A stretch of 9,636 nt of DNA from Candidatus Sumerlaeota bacterium (GCA_007136595.1 SLGQ01000023.1:1-9636), one strand, 5' to 3'; shown: positions 1 to 7,760, counted from the stretch's first letter. Notes: generated by a model not told the origin, from the letters alone. Numbers and translations are program-made.

Positions 1-665
1 AAAAATGCTATCAATTTTTCCTGCAAAGCTTCTTCGTTTTTTCTAACTTCGCTTTTCTGTTCTTCTGAAAGTTTATCGAACTGTTCCCGGTCTATTGGTT
101 GACCATCCAAAAGAGGGTTGATCACTAAACCGTTCTGGGTTGATTTTAATGAAAAACCGAGATCAAGGGCATCCTTTTCAATTTCCTGATAGTTTTTTTG
201 CATTTCATCCTGATACCACCTTACAACTTCAGTTTTCTGCATTTCGAAGCTTTCACTTTCAAGTTGCCTAGGTATCTGATGAATGAAATAATCGAGAATT
301 TCTTCCATGTCTTTAACTATCTTTTCTCCTGTTCCCGCAGGAACACAAAGAAGTTTCGGCTCATCTGATTTATCAAAATTATTAACATAAAGCACATCAT
401 CGGGAACAGCCATTTCTGATGCAATTTTTTCAACATGTTTTTTAACATTGCTTGTCTTTCCGGTTCCGGGATATCCTGAAACATAGATGTTGAAACCTTT
501 TTTGGCGATATTAACACCGAAATCAAGGGCTTCAAAGCCTCTCTTTTGAAAAACAAACTGGGATGCCGGCTTAATATCTTTTGTTGTTTTTCCCTCATAC
601 TTTTTTAAATCAGGATAATACCTGAGTTTATCATGTTTAAGTTCTTTGTTGCGCAATGATTTCAT
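1..665 (-). CDS. Lon-like AAA+ ATP-dependent protease (AAA_32 family), N-terminal part, cut by window edge
   Basis: The frame is open from ATG at 665 to the left edge: 221 codons, and the C-terminal part lies outside. By family this is a cytosolic ATP-dependent protease of the LonB/LonC type, with an AAA+ motor fused to a C-terminal Ser-Lys peptidase domain; full-length members are usually near 800 aa. Seen here: a Walker A motif GYPGTGKT at residues 64-71, the lead-in 'FNIYVSG', then 'DDVLYVNNF' at 89-97, a pairing typical of AAA_32 proteins. From about residue 115 onward comes the charged helical insert (KDMEEILDYF and the stretch rich in E, K and Q to 221). Walker B and the protease residues are not in view. 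GGAGG at 671-675, 5 nt before ATG, fixes the start. The gene begins 22 nt after the stop of the DUF4388 gene, so it is the third gene of a leftward operon. Family call confident; substrate unknown. Confidence 0.9.
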   Translation of the reverse strand, partial: MKSLRNKELKHDKLRYYPDLKKYEGKTTKDIKPASQFVFQKRGFEALDFGVNIAKKGFNIYVSGYPGTGKTSNVKKHVEKIASEMAVPDDVLYVNNFDKSDEPKLLCVPAGTGEKIVKDMEEILDYFIHQIPRQLESESFEMQKTEVVRWYQDEMQKNYQEIEKDALDLGFSLKSTQNGLVINPLLDGQPIDREQFDKLSEEQKSEVRKNEEALQEKLIAF

Positions 666-670
666 CTTAT

Positions 671-675
671 CCTCC
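671..675 (-). promoter_or_regulatory. Shine-Dalgarno of the Lon-like protease gene
   Basis: GGAGG on the minus strand, 5 nt before the ATG at 665. It lies in the 22-nt gap after the DUF4388 stop codon and decides the start of the downstream gene. Confidence 0.8.
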
Positions 676-687
676 ATCAATTGGTTT

Positions 688-1689
688 TTATTCCTTTTTT
701 TTATCAGAAATGCCCGCCATATCCACTTCTTCCAGGCTTAACAGCCCCGACTTTACAAGTTCATCTTTGTCGGGAACAGAACCTGTTTCAAGCTCCAAAA
801 GAGAAGAAACAAGGTTGGCTTTAAAAAAATAAAAGTCTTTCACCGACACAGGTCCCGTCCTTTTTTCAAATGAACCTGTTATAAATGCCAGATACAGAAA
901 AGTAAACACACCTAAAATCACAAAAAATCTGAAAAGATACAAAATCATTGTCTGCATAACAGGAAGCGAAAAGAACTTCCCTGTTATTTCCCATTTTTTT
1001 TCAGATAAACCTGTCACAGTTTGATTTACAAACTTGAAAAAATCTATTTCACACATCAGATAATTTTGGAAAATTGTTTTATTTTCTTTTAAAAAACAAT
1101 CCTTTTCCGTTTTACCGACATAATTAAAAAAATTCCCAGTGACCTTTTTGAAACTATGATTGTGACTCTCTACAATATTGGCAACATCCCTGATCTCAAG
1201 AATTGAAATAATTTTTACACCATGTACTTCGCGAATGACCGATCTTTCTGTAAAGCTGTATTTCCCCTTTTTCAAAACCAGTGCATCCAGCACATTCATT
1301 TTTACAGCGGCACTTATTATTTTTGAATAAAGAAGCATTGAAACATGGCCGTCTTCAACCAGTATTTCAAGCAGTGTCCGCATAAGTTTTGATTTTTTCT
1401 TTTCTGAAGAAGATATCGTTTCTCTTGATATGAGACCGGAATTTCTTATCATTTCAAGGATTATTTCTTCCGTTTTTTGTCTGGAATTTTCAGAGTAGAT
1501 TATTTCCCCTTTTTTAAAATAAAAACGGAACTCTGTTTTTGAGCTCTTTACAACCAGAACTCCTGTCCATTTGGGAAGAGATATCTCCCTGCATATATCA
1601 AAAAAGGAATCCTTGTCCAGAGATCCGGAAAGAAGCTCTTTTGGCTTGTTCACTTCTTTTTTATGTAAAACAGATGCTCTTTCCGCCAT
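688..1689 (-). CDS. DUF4388 (PatA-N-like) domain protein with one C-terminal transmembrane helix
   Basis: A 333-aa protein. Residues about 20-150 look like DUF4388: 'LSGSLDKDSFFDICREISLP', then a basic strand pair ending in 'FYFKKGEIIYSENS' (57-69), which is the family's hallmark turn, followed by helices ('LLEILVEDGHV') and a second 'LKKGKYSF' strand near 139-146. DUF4388 is known from PatA-like and other gliding/signalling proteins and is thought to mediate protein contacts; its molecular activity is not established. One hydrophobic helix (about 246-271) and a tail of about 60 residues follow, so the large N-terminal part is probably cytosolic and the tail periplasmic. GTG at 1695 would overlap the upstream TGA by 4 nt, but AAGGAG sits only 3 nt from it and 9 nt from ATG 1689, so I chose ATG. 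Exact function unknown. Confidence 0.82.
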   Translation of the reverse strand: MAERASVLHKKEVNKPKELLSGSLDKDSFFDICREISLPKWTGVLVVKSSKTEFRFYFKKGEIIYSENSRQKTEEIILEMIRNSGLISRETISSSEKKKSKLMRTLLEILVEDGHVSMLLYSKIISAAVKMNVLDALVLKKGKYSFTERSVIREVHGVKIISILEIRDVANIVESHNHSFKKVTGNFFNYVGKTEKDCFLKENKTIFQNYLMCEIDFFKFVNQTVTGLSEKKWEITGKFFSLPVMQTMILYLFRFFVILGVFTFLYLAFITGSFEKRTGPVSVKDFYFFKANLVSSLLELETGSVPDKDELVKSGLLSLEEVDMAGISDKKKE

Positions 1690-1691
1690 TA

Positions 1692-3467
1692 TCACAGGCT
1701 CCTTGAGGCAAAAAACCCTCTTAAAATGGAAATGAGATATATCACTCCACCAACTATTCCAAATGCCAAAGTCGATGCTCCGGTGCTTCCCGGATCAATA
1801 TAATAAATAACACCGCTATTTCCAAAACATATATGTGCCACCGAAAAAACAATAATAAAAAGATATATGGAACCTTCAATTATTTTATCCGAAAAGATCA
1901 AACCTCCTCCCGGAGCAATAAATGTAAAAAGTGTCGTAAACATTGAATACCGGCTAAAGTGCCCTTCTCTAGCATTTTCATAGAGGCGGTTCTCCCCTTT
2001 TCTGAACAATTCAGGCTTTGCCTTCATAAGTCTGCAAACGACACAGACGAAAGTGTTGGATCCCGGATTACAGTTGGAACAGATAACAGAGCCGCACTCA
2101 AGACATTTATGAAGTTTTATTCCCTTCAGATAGTTCATCCTGACAAGAAGAAGAATGATATATGTAAAAATTACGAAAATTATGAAAAGAAAAAACTGTA
2201 CCCACAGCTCAACGGCTTCCCCCGTTTTTCCGCTTGATACATATCTCCACATCCTGTACATTTCCGGATAATAGATATAAGGGAAGCTTAAAGTTATTGC
2301 CCCACCGTTTTCAAGGATATACTTTTCAAGCACCGTAGCTTCCTCTGATCTTCCGCTTTCATAAAGGATCCGGCTGAGGTTATACCCTATTTTAAAGTTT
2401 TTCGTTGATTCCCATGCATTTTTCAAATGTTCAGCAGATTCGCGATAATTTCCCTGTCTTGCTAAAGAGAGTCCCAGAAAATTTTCTATGGATGCCTTTA
2501 TCCTTCTGTCTTGAACATCCTTCAGCTCTCTTTTAAAATAAAAACCGGCTCTATTGAAGTTTTCTTCATAATAGAACAATGCTCCCTTTGCAAAACTGCC
2601 TCCGGGAAGATCTATTGCCGGATCATCAATATTTACCGAAGTTGGAGAATAAACTGATTTAAGGTTTATAATGGCAATATTTTTATCTATTGTGGATGTA
2701 TCTCCGACACCTGTAAGAATAATTGCCCCCTCCGCCAAAATACAGACCAGCATAACAGAGTGTAATACTATTTTTTCTCTGATCAGCCCCACTCCACTGA
2801 AAAACATAACAAAAGTCATAAGAACGATCAGCCATGTCAATGGATTTGAAACCAGGATCACAGAAGATACAGCAACGGCAAACAGCAGGGAAAAAGCATA
2901 AAAACGGGAAAACCCCACAAGATGCATATAGCGGTGAGTAAGTGCCGATGGATATTTAAAGATCATAATTATCATAAAAACTATGAGAAAAATGACAGCC
3001 CCGATGCTGATGCGGTTAAAAACAGTATAAAAAAATGCATCCCTGGGAGGAAACTTGAAGAAAGTAAAAAGGGTGTCTGACAACGATTTCGATATTCTGC
3101 CAAAGCTCATTGGGGAGAACTTTAAAAGTCTTAAAAAATAATGGATATGCGCTTCCGGGAGATCGGGTGAAAATTTTGCAGCCAGGTCGGCAGCTATAAG
3201 CTGTGTGTTTCCATCAGAGTTAAGTGTCGATCTTATGAGATAAAGCGAACATTCAAAACAGTTCGGGATTCCCCGTTCTCTTAATATTCTGAGGTAGGGA
3301 GCCATTCTGGCGGTTAAACCGTCGTGACCATCCAGAAGCCCTTCTTTCACATTATTTGTAAAACCGGTCTTGCTGAAAAATTCACTCGAGGAAGGAGTTG
3401 CAGAAACCGTATCCAGTTTAAGCAGTATGGTAAAAATAAGTATCAGTGAGAAAAAAACTTTTTTCAT
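1692..3467 (-). CDS. Exported polytopic membrane protein with TPR-like segment and six-cysteine zinc finger
   Basis: A 591-aa protein that I cannot assign to a named family. Order: Sec signal peptide (MKKVFFSLILIF..., possible cleavage after VSA near 24); a short extracytoplasmic part with a Cys pair 'CFEC' near 70-73; four hydrophobic helices at roughly 153-171, 188-206, 209-227 and 234-254; a soluble stretch with TPR-like helices (about 290-390, e.g. 'FLGLSLARQGNYRESAEHL'); one helix near 424-444; a CxxC-x4-CxxC-x8-CxxC cluster at Cys455-Cys478, resembling a B-box/treble-clef zinc finger; then two or three more helices, including a Gly-rich 'APGGGL' segment. Starts: TTG at 3479 directly follows an in-frame stop, but ATG 3467 gives a clean signal peptide and a leader of about 25 nt from the promoter at 3499-3527, so I chose it. 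First gene of the leftward operon; probably a membrane scaffold or sensor, by inference. Confidence 0.8.
   Translation of the reverse strand: MKKVFFSLILIFTILLKLDTVSATPSSSEFFSKTGFTNNVKEGLLDGHDGLTARMAPYLRILRERGIPNCFECSLYLIRSTLNSDGNTQLIAADLAAKFSPDLPEAHIHYFLRLLKFSPMSFGRISKSLSDTLFTFFKFPPRDAFFYTVFNRISIGAVIFLIVFMIIMIFKYPSALTHRYMHLVGFSRFYAFSLLFAVAVSSVILVSNPLTWLIVLMTFVMFFSGVGLIREKIVLHSVMLVCILAEGAIILTGVGDTSTIDKNIAIINLKSVYSPTSVNIDDPAIDLPGGSFAKGALFYYEENFNRAGFYFKRELKDVQDRRIKASIENFLGLSLARQGNYRESAEHLKNAWESTKNFKIGYNLSRILYESGRSEEATVLEKYILENGGAITLSFPYIYYPEMYRMWRYVSSGKTGEAVELWVQFFLFIIFVIFTYIILLLVRMNYLKGIKLHKCLECGSVICSNCNPGSNTFVCVVCRLMKAKPELFRKGENRLYENAREGHFSRYSMFTTLFTFIAPGGGLIFSDKIIEGSIYLFIIVFSVAHICFGNSGVIYYIDPGSTGASTLAFGIVGGVIYLISILRGFFASRSL
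1699..1704 (-). promoter_or_regulatory. Shine-Dalgarno of the DUF4388 gene
   Basis: AAGGAG on the minus strand lies inside the end of the upstream gene. It is 9 nt from ATG 1689 but only 3 nt from the alternative GTG 1695, which favours the ATG and suggests coupled translation with the upstream gene. Confidence 0.7.
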
Positions 3468-3498
3468 TTTGATATCCAATCATAGCAAACACATCCTT

Positions 3499-3527
3499 TA
3501 TATATCACAACAGTTAATTCATATCAA
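3499..3527 (-). promoter_or_regulatory. Sigma70-type promoter of the leftward operon
   Basis: Minus strand: -35 TTGATA (3527-3522), 17-nt spacer, -10 TATATA (3504-3499). The start would fall near 3492, about 25 nt ahead of ATG 3467. It stands back to back with the rightward promoter, the two -35 boxes being 12 nt apart. Confidence 0.6.
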
Positions 3528-3539
3528 TTTTTTGTTTTT

Positions 3540-3568
3540 TTGACAAGAATCTGTCATTCATCTATAAT
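3540..3568 (+). promoter_or_regulatory. Consensus sigma70 promoter of the glycosyltransferase gene
   Basis: -35 TTGACA (3540-3545), 17-nt spacer, -10 TATAAT (3563-3568): a 12 of 12 match at the ideal spacing. The start is expected near 3575, which leaves too short a leader for TTG 3578 and favours ATG 3590 or 3602. Strong constitutive expression is inferred; no operator is obvious. Confidence 0.85.
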
Positions 3569-3601
3569 CAACCGGTTTTGGGAATAAATATGGAGTCCGG
3601 T

Positions 3602-5860
3602 ATGAGTTACAACAGGCAGGATGAAGAAAAACATAATTTGACAGAAAATGATGGTGCTTTGGACAGCAGGCTTTTTCCGGTGTTGCTGCTGATTATCTCC
3701 TCAATGTTTTTTATCCCTATGATAGGCAATTACTCTCTTCTTGGTGAGTGGGAGTCTTATTTTGCCAGAACTGCAATGGAAATGATATCTTCCGATTCAT
3801 GGGATTGGTTTTTAAACCCTCTTTTTCAGGGCAGATATGATGTGTGGTCGAAATCAATACTGTGTTACTGGATGGTGTTTCCTTTTGTAAAAATTTTTGG
3901 ATATTCGGAATTTGCTTTCAGAATTCCTTTTGCCATAAACGGAGTTTTTTTCGTTCTTCTTGTTTACTACATCGCTCTCCATCTTTTCAAAGACAAGTTA
4001 AGAGCTTTTTTTACCGGACTCATAACTATCTTCACCCCTTTCGTTTTTCTTTTGACAAGGCAATTTATGTGGGACATTCCGTTCATAACCTTTGTTACAG
4101 GGGCAACCGGTTTCCTTTACATCGGGAACAGAGATTCAAACCGTCGTCTTTTGAGAACCGCATATTTATTTATGGGGCTTGGAGTTCTTACAAAAGGATT
4201 GCTTGCTCTGTTTTTACCTGTGATCGTTTTTATTATCTACTCCATTGTTACCACAGATCATCGCGGCAGTTTTAAACAGTTTTTCATAGATATATTTTCC
4301 GCAGTGAAAAAAGCCCGGGTTTTAGAGGGGATTATTATTTTTACAGCTGTCTCTTCCTGGTGGTTTATTTACATGGGCATTAAACACGGAGCTCCATTTT
4401 TTCACGAATATTTTATTCAAAACCATTTTAATCTTCTTGCCGGAAAACTTGGTAAACCTGACGGTCCGTTCGAGTTTTATCTCTGGGAGCTAAGTGTCGG
4501 CACATTTCCATGGGTTGCATTTTTTGTTCCCGGCTTAATATTGTCCGCAAAAAAAATTAAAGAAAAAAAAGAAGAACTGTTCGTTATTGTCGCCTTCTTT
4601 GTTCCCGTTCTTTTTTTCACACTTTCTGCAAGTAAATTCCCCCACTACATAGCAGTTATCGTTCCCTTCTTTTCCATGATAGTTTCTTCTGCTTTTATAA
4701 AACTGTTCAACAAAGAAGATGTCAGAACCATTTATCCTTTTTTTGCCGTATTCGGGGCACTTATTGTCGGGATTATCGGAAAGGATCTGGGAACCGGATT
4801 AAATTATACTAATTTTCTCTATATCATATCTTCAAACAGGGTTGAAGATAGCTTCGGCAGAGTTTTTGATATGTTGCCGGTACTTACTGTTGCCGTTCCT
4901 TTAATGGTTGCATTTATCTTTCTCCCCATTATATATCCTGCGAAAAAAATTCTGATCAAAATTTCTGTTTCAGGGTTCATAGCGGTCGGGATATTGTTTG
5001 CCGCTTACCTCAATTTTTCATGGATCCCAAATATGGCTGAAGTTTTTTCATCAAAACAGATCGCCCGGAAATATCTTGAAATGAAACAGGATGGCGACAT
5101 CATTCTGGAGTACGATAACTGGAAAACCAGATCCCTCCTGTTTTACACAGGAACGGAAGAAAATCTTAAAAGTGCAAAAAACATTGAAGAGGTAACAAAA
5201 ATTGTAAAAAACAATCCAAAAAGCAATGTTTTCATAGTAATGAAAGAAGATTCTCTTCCAAAATTGAGAGCGAAACTTATTGCCGATCTAGGAGTCAATG
5301 TCACCAAAATAATGGATGATGAAGTTGACACATACAAAGATATCGGACTTTACAGAGTTTCAATGAAAGATAAAAAGAAAGGTGATGCCCAGGAATGGAG
5401 AAAAAACATAATAGAAGAGTCTCAGTTGCCTCGAAATATTAGAAGATCGGGAGGCACTTTCGGAGACGAATCAATTGAAATAATTGGTTATACAACAGAC
5501 AAAAACCGTTACAATGCCGGAGAAGATCTTAACATTGAAATTTTTTACCGGGTCAAAAAAGAGCTTGAAAAAAGTTGGCAGATATTTCTCCATTTTGATG
5601 TTTACAGCGGAGCTCTGCCAAGAAGTTTCAGATACGACAGTTTTCCTCTTCAAGGTTTTTATCCTACAAATCAATGGCAACCGGGCGAAATAATCCGCCA
5701 GGAAATCAACACTCAGATACCACCTGACCATCCCGGCGGAGGAATAAGGATGTATGCCGGTTTTTACATTGACCGGGACAGACTTCCCGTTGACCGTGAT
5801 GATGACAATGACGGGCAGGACAGATTCATACTTGGAACTTTCCGGATCAATATTAAATAA
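3602..5860 (+). CDS. GT-C family glycosyltransferase (PMT/ArnT-like) with extra C-terminal beta-rich domain
   Basis: A 752-aa integral membrane glycosyltransferase, by family one that transfers a sugar from a polyprenyl-phosphate donor on the outer face of the inner membrane; acceptor unknown. The first periplasmic loop after helix 1 carries 'LGEWESYFARTAMEM' (about 47-61), with the conserved acidic residue as E51 (E49 also near), then 'VWSKSILCYWM' (81-91), equivalent to the 'KPPL.YW' motif of ArnT/PMT_2 and closest to the W-E...WSKP form I recall from myxobacteria. About ten or more further helices run to near 475. A soluble part follows: an alpha/beta segment (480-590), then a beta-sandwich-like domain (about 615-752) with DxDxDG at D733/D735/D737, a possible Ca2+ loop. 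Starts TTG 3578 and ATG 3590 are possible; GGAG at 3592-3595, 6 nt before ATG 3602, suits the promoter best. Monocistronic or read through into the next gene. Confidence 0.88.
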   Translation: MSYNRQDEEKHNLTENDGALDSRLFPVLLLIISSMFFIPMIGNYSLLGEWESYFARTAMEMISSDSWDWFLNPLFQGRYDVWSKSILCYWMVFPFVKIFGYSEFAFRIPFAINGVFFVLLVYYIALHLFKDKLRAFFTGLITIFTPFVFLLTRQFMWDIPFITFVTGATGFLYIGNRDSNRRLLRTAYLFMGLGVLTKGLLALFLPVIVFIIYSIVTTDHRGSFKQFFIDIFSAVKKARVLEGIIIFTAVSSWWFIYMGIKHGAPFFHEYFIQNHFNLLAGKLGKPDGPFEFYLWELSVGTFPWVAFFVPGLILSAKKIKEKKEELFVIVAFFVPVLFFTLSASKFPHYIAVIVPFFSMIVSSAFIKLFNKEDVRTIYPFFAVFGALIVGIIGKDLGTGLNYTNFLYIISSNRVEDSFGRVFDMLPVLTVAVPLMVAFIFLPIIYPAKKILIKISVSGFIAVGILFAAYLNFSWIPNMAEVFSSKQIARKYLEMKQDGDIILEYDNWKTRSLLFYTGTEENLKSAKNIEEVTKIVKNNPKSNVFIVMKEDSLPKLRAKLIADLGVNVTKIMDDEVDTYKDIGLYRVSMKDKKKGDAQEWRKNIIEESQLPRNIRRSGGTFGDESIEIIGYTTDKNRYNAGEDLNIEIFYRVKKELEKSWQIFLHFDVYSGALPRSFRYDSFPLQGFYPTNQWQPGEIIRQEINTQIPPDHPGGGIRMYAGFYIDRDRLPVDRDDDNDGQDRFILGTFRINIK

Positions 5861-5910
5861 TTGTCATATCTGCTTAATTTAAGATTTATTTAGTATTTCA
5901 AAGTGATTTG

Positions 5911-5919
5911 TGTTATATT
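5911..5919 (+). promoter_or_regulatory. Extended -10 promoter of the DUF4412-like gene
   Basis: TGtTATATT: an extended -10 (TGn) with hexamer TATATT at 5914-5919. No good -35 lies 16-18 nt upstream. The start is expected near 5926, leaving about 27 nt of leader. A short inverted repeat AACTG (5921-5925) / CAGTT (5933-5937) sits at the expected start; its role is unclear. Confidence 0.45.
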
Positions 5920-5941
5920 GAACTGTTTTGAGCAGTTTTGC

Positions 5942-5947
5942 AGGAGG
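5942..5947 (+). promoter_or_regulatory. Shine-Dalgarno AGGAGG
   Basis: A perfect AGGAGG 5 nt before ATG 5953. It lies downstream of the alternative TTG at 5938 and so rules that start out. Confidence 0.85.
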
Positions 5948-5952
5948 AAAAC

Positions 5953-6756
5953 ATGTGTTTTTTAAAAATTTTCTTTTTTTCATTACTATTTATCTTAACT
6001 TTTCAGTTGGCAGGCGGTGTAAAAATTCTGACTGAAAGCATAAATCATTCCGACGGAGGAAAAAAAGCTTCCGGAACCGTTTTTATTGAAGGTAACATGG
6101 TCCGGGTAGATCTCGAGGGAGAAAGTGGTCAGTCAATAATATACAACCTCGACAAAATGGATATCACCATCATCAATCACCCTGAAAAATCGTGGATAAA
6201 GATCACAAAAAAACAGATAGATGATTCCCGTGCACAGATAAAAAAACAAATGGAAATGATAATGGAGCAGCAGAAAGCTGTCCTTGAAGGTCTTTCTCCC
6301 GAACAGAGAGCCGCAGTTGAAGCACAGATGAAAGAAATAACAGGACAAACTGACGCACTGAGAGTAAAATATACAAAAACAGACCGGAAAGGGAAGTGGA
6401 ACAAACAGGAATGCACAATATATGACGGAATGGCAGGAAATAGAAAAGTTGAAGAAATATGCACCGTTCCCCCCGACAAACTTAACTGCTCCACAGATGA
6501 GATCGAAAAATTAAAGCAAATATCAACAGATTTTGCAGTAAATGATTATCAGGACGGTTCCGCTGCATGGCATTCAATAAAAGAAACAGGTATTCCCGTA
6601 ATACAAAAATCGATTGACAACGGTAAAACAATATTTACCAACACACTGATTTCATTTCAAAATAAAAAAATATCTGCCGACAAATTTAAAGTCCCGGCAG
6701 AATACAAAGAAGTTAAAATGCCTACAATGGAAAAAACTCCCCCTGTGAAAAAATAA
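5953..6756 (+). CDS. Exported DUF4412-like hypothetical protein
   Basis: A 267-aa protein. Residues 1 to about 21 form a signal peptide (basic residue, then 'IFFFSLLFILTFQLAG'); no lipobox Cys follows, so it is probably a soluble periplasmic protein. The mature N-terminus has the DUF4412-like pattern of a short beta sheet: 'SGTVFIEGNMVRVDLEG' (40-56), 'QSIIYNLDKMDITIINH' (60-76), then 'KSWIKIT'. A charged helical, probably coiled segment (about 87-135, 'LSPEQRAAVEAQMKEI') is typical of these proteins. Three cysteines follow (154, 170, 179), possibly disulfide-forming, and a C-terminal 'FKVPAEYKEVKMP' strand, also family-like. DUF4412 has no established function. It follows the glycosyltransferase by 92 nt with its own promoter, so a functional link is only a guess. 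Confidence 0.8.
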   Translation: MCFLKIFFFSLLFILTFQLAGGVKILTESINHSDGGKKASGTVFIEGNMVRVDLEGESGQSIIYNLDKMDITIINHPEKSWIKITKKQIDDSRAQIKKQMEMIMEQQKAVLEGLSPEQRAAVEAQMKEITGQTDALRVKYTKTDRKGKWNKQECTIYDGMAGNRKVEEICTVPPDKLNCSTDEIEKLKQISTDFAVNDYQDGSAAWHSIKETGIPVIQKSIDNGKTIFTNTLISFQNKKISADKFKVPAEYKEVKMPTMEKTPPVKK

Positions 6757-6758
6757 GA

Positions 6759-6783
6759 TTCCGGGATTACCGGAAATGTTTTT
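6759..6783. terminator. Small hairpin with T-tracts on both sides, candidate bidirectional terminator
   Basis: TTCCGG (6759-6764), loop GATTA, CCGGAA (6770-6775). On the plus strand it is followed by ATG then TTTTT (6779-6783). On the minus strand the same hairpin is followed by TCTTATTTTTTC, formed by the Lys codons and stop of the upstream gene. It serves convergent genes ending at 6756 (+) and 6858 (-). The 6-bp stem is short, so strength is uncertain. I see no gene in the rest of the gap to 6857. Confidence 0.5.
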
Positions 6784-6857
6784 CATACATTTTCCTGATC
6801 GTCTCAATCCATTTTTCCAGAAAGTTGTTAAAGCGGTTGCAAATAGTAGGACAATGC

Positions 6858-7721
6858 CTAAATCTTTTTCAGCATTTCAACGATTCCGGCATCCATTTTA
6901 GAAAAGCCGAAACACTTTTTACCGAGGTCTTTCAAAGAGGCTCCGAAATGATAAAGGTCTTTGTCATCAATTATCATAAATCTGTCATGAGATTGATTAA
7001 ATTCCTTTCTTTCAGCGGGCGGAAATTGTTCATTGAACTTCTTGAGATCAAGGAGAAGCTGCTTTGAAAGGTTTTTTGTAAGTATTTTCAGGGACACACC
7101 TTCCTTTCTCTTAGAAAAAAGTGTCAAAACCGTATCATCAACATAGTTGTCAATCAGAACTATGGATTTTTCTGCCGATCTCACAATATCTGAAACAAGT
7201 TTGTATGCATCGAAAATCTGCCATTGAAAGAATATCCCTTGTTTTGGCTTAACATCATTTGACTCAAGAGCATTAAGAACTTTTTCTATTTTAGTATCTG
7301 TTTCCATCTGTCTGACTTCAACAGCATCAAGTCTTTGAAATATCAAACTATTTGAGGCTATTAAATGTCTCATGGAAACGAATGCCTTCATTATTTTTAT
7401 GCTCATTTTTACAGCAACCGGGCTTTTTAAAACAGCCGATAACATAGCAACACCTGTTTCAGTAAATGCATAGGGATTTTTTCTTGTGCCACCCCAACTT
7501 GAAGTCACAAAATGTGACCTCAAGCTGATAAACTCCTGATTTGAAAGCATAAAATAGAAGCTGTCTAAAAATCTTTCTTTGTTTCTCTTTACAGCCTGGT
7601 TCAAAACTTTTGTCTCAACACCATAAAGTTCCGCCAGATCACTATCCAGCATCACCTGCATTACCCTGATCGTAAATATCCTGCTTTGAATATCATCAGC
7701 CTTTATTATCTGGTTTGACAT
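6858..7721 (-). CDS. ORF6N-domain protein with PLD-like C-terminal half
   Basis: A 287-aa protein. Residues about 6-95 match the ORF6N domain of phage and mobile-element proteins: 'IQSRIFTIRVMQVMLDSDLA', 'ELYGVETKVLNQAVKRN' (31-47), 'FVTSSWGG' (71-78) and 'NPYAFTETGVAMLSAVL' (82-98). ORF6N is a presumed DNA-binding module. A charged helix (about 125-155) joins it to a C-terminal alpha/beta part (165-285) with 'IVLIDNYVDD' and 'SHDRFMIIDD...YHFGASLKDLGKK' (244-268). This resembles one half of a phospholipase D-type site with His245-x-Arg247 in place of HxK; a dimer would be needed for activity, if any. The ORF runs open to ATG 7880, but GAGGT 4 nt before ATG 7721 and the usual family N-terminus fix the start. 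Same strand as abiE, 167 nt downstream. Role in defence or regulation is inferred. Confidence 0.85.
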   Translation of the reverse strand: MSNQIIKADDIQSRIFTIRVMQVMLDSDLAELYGVETKVLNQAVKRNKERFLDSFYFMLSNQEFISLRSHFVTSSWGGTRKNPYAFTETGVAMLSAVLKSPVAVKMSIKIMKAFVSMRHLIASNSLIFQRLDAVEVRQMETDTKIEKVLNALESNDVKPKQGIFFQWQIFDAYKLVSDIVRSAEKSIVLIDNYVDDTVLTLFSKRKEGVSLKILTKNLSKQLLLDLKKFNEQFPPAERKEFNQSHDRFMIIDDKDLYHFGASLKDLGKKCFGFSKMDAGIVEMLKKI

Positions 7722-7725
7722 ACCA

Positions 7726-7730
7726 ACCTC
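7726..7730 (-). promoter_or_regulatory. Shine-Dalgarno choosing the internal start of the ORF6N gene
   Basis: GAGGT on the minus strand, 4 nt before ATG 7721. The upstream ATG 7880 has no comparable site, and the extra 53 residues it would add do not look like protein sequence of this family. Confidence 0.65.
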
Positions 7731-7760
7731 GAAATCTATATCTGATTTGATAATAATTAT

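Noticed and set aside
317..598. A 93-aa open frame on the minus strand.
   Set aside because: It is an out-of-frame shadow of the Lon-like protease gene, whose true frame carries Walker A and runs off the left edge.
5921..5939. Inverted repeat AACTG...CAGTT followed by TT as a terminator of the glycosyltransferase gene.
   Set aside because: The stem is only 5 bp, A+T-rich and without a proper T-tract, and it sits at the expected transcript start of the next gene.
6133..6494. Several overlapping minus-strand open frames opposite the DUF4412-like gene, rich in Cys, Phe and Ser.
   Set aside because: They are antisense shadows of a Lys/Glu/Gln-rich coding region, with no Shine-Dalgarno and no domain.
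6767..6857. A minus-strand reading frame of about 30 residues (ending 'IRKMYEKHFR' at a TAA at 6769-6767) that looks protein-like and might be the tail of a lost gene.
   Set aside because: It is very short, has no start or Shine-Dalgarno, overlaps the terminator hairpin, and I could not match it to any family by eye. A translated search of this stretch would settle it.
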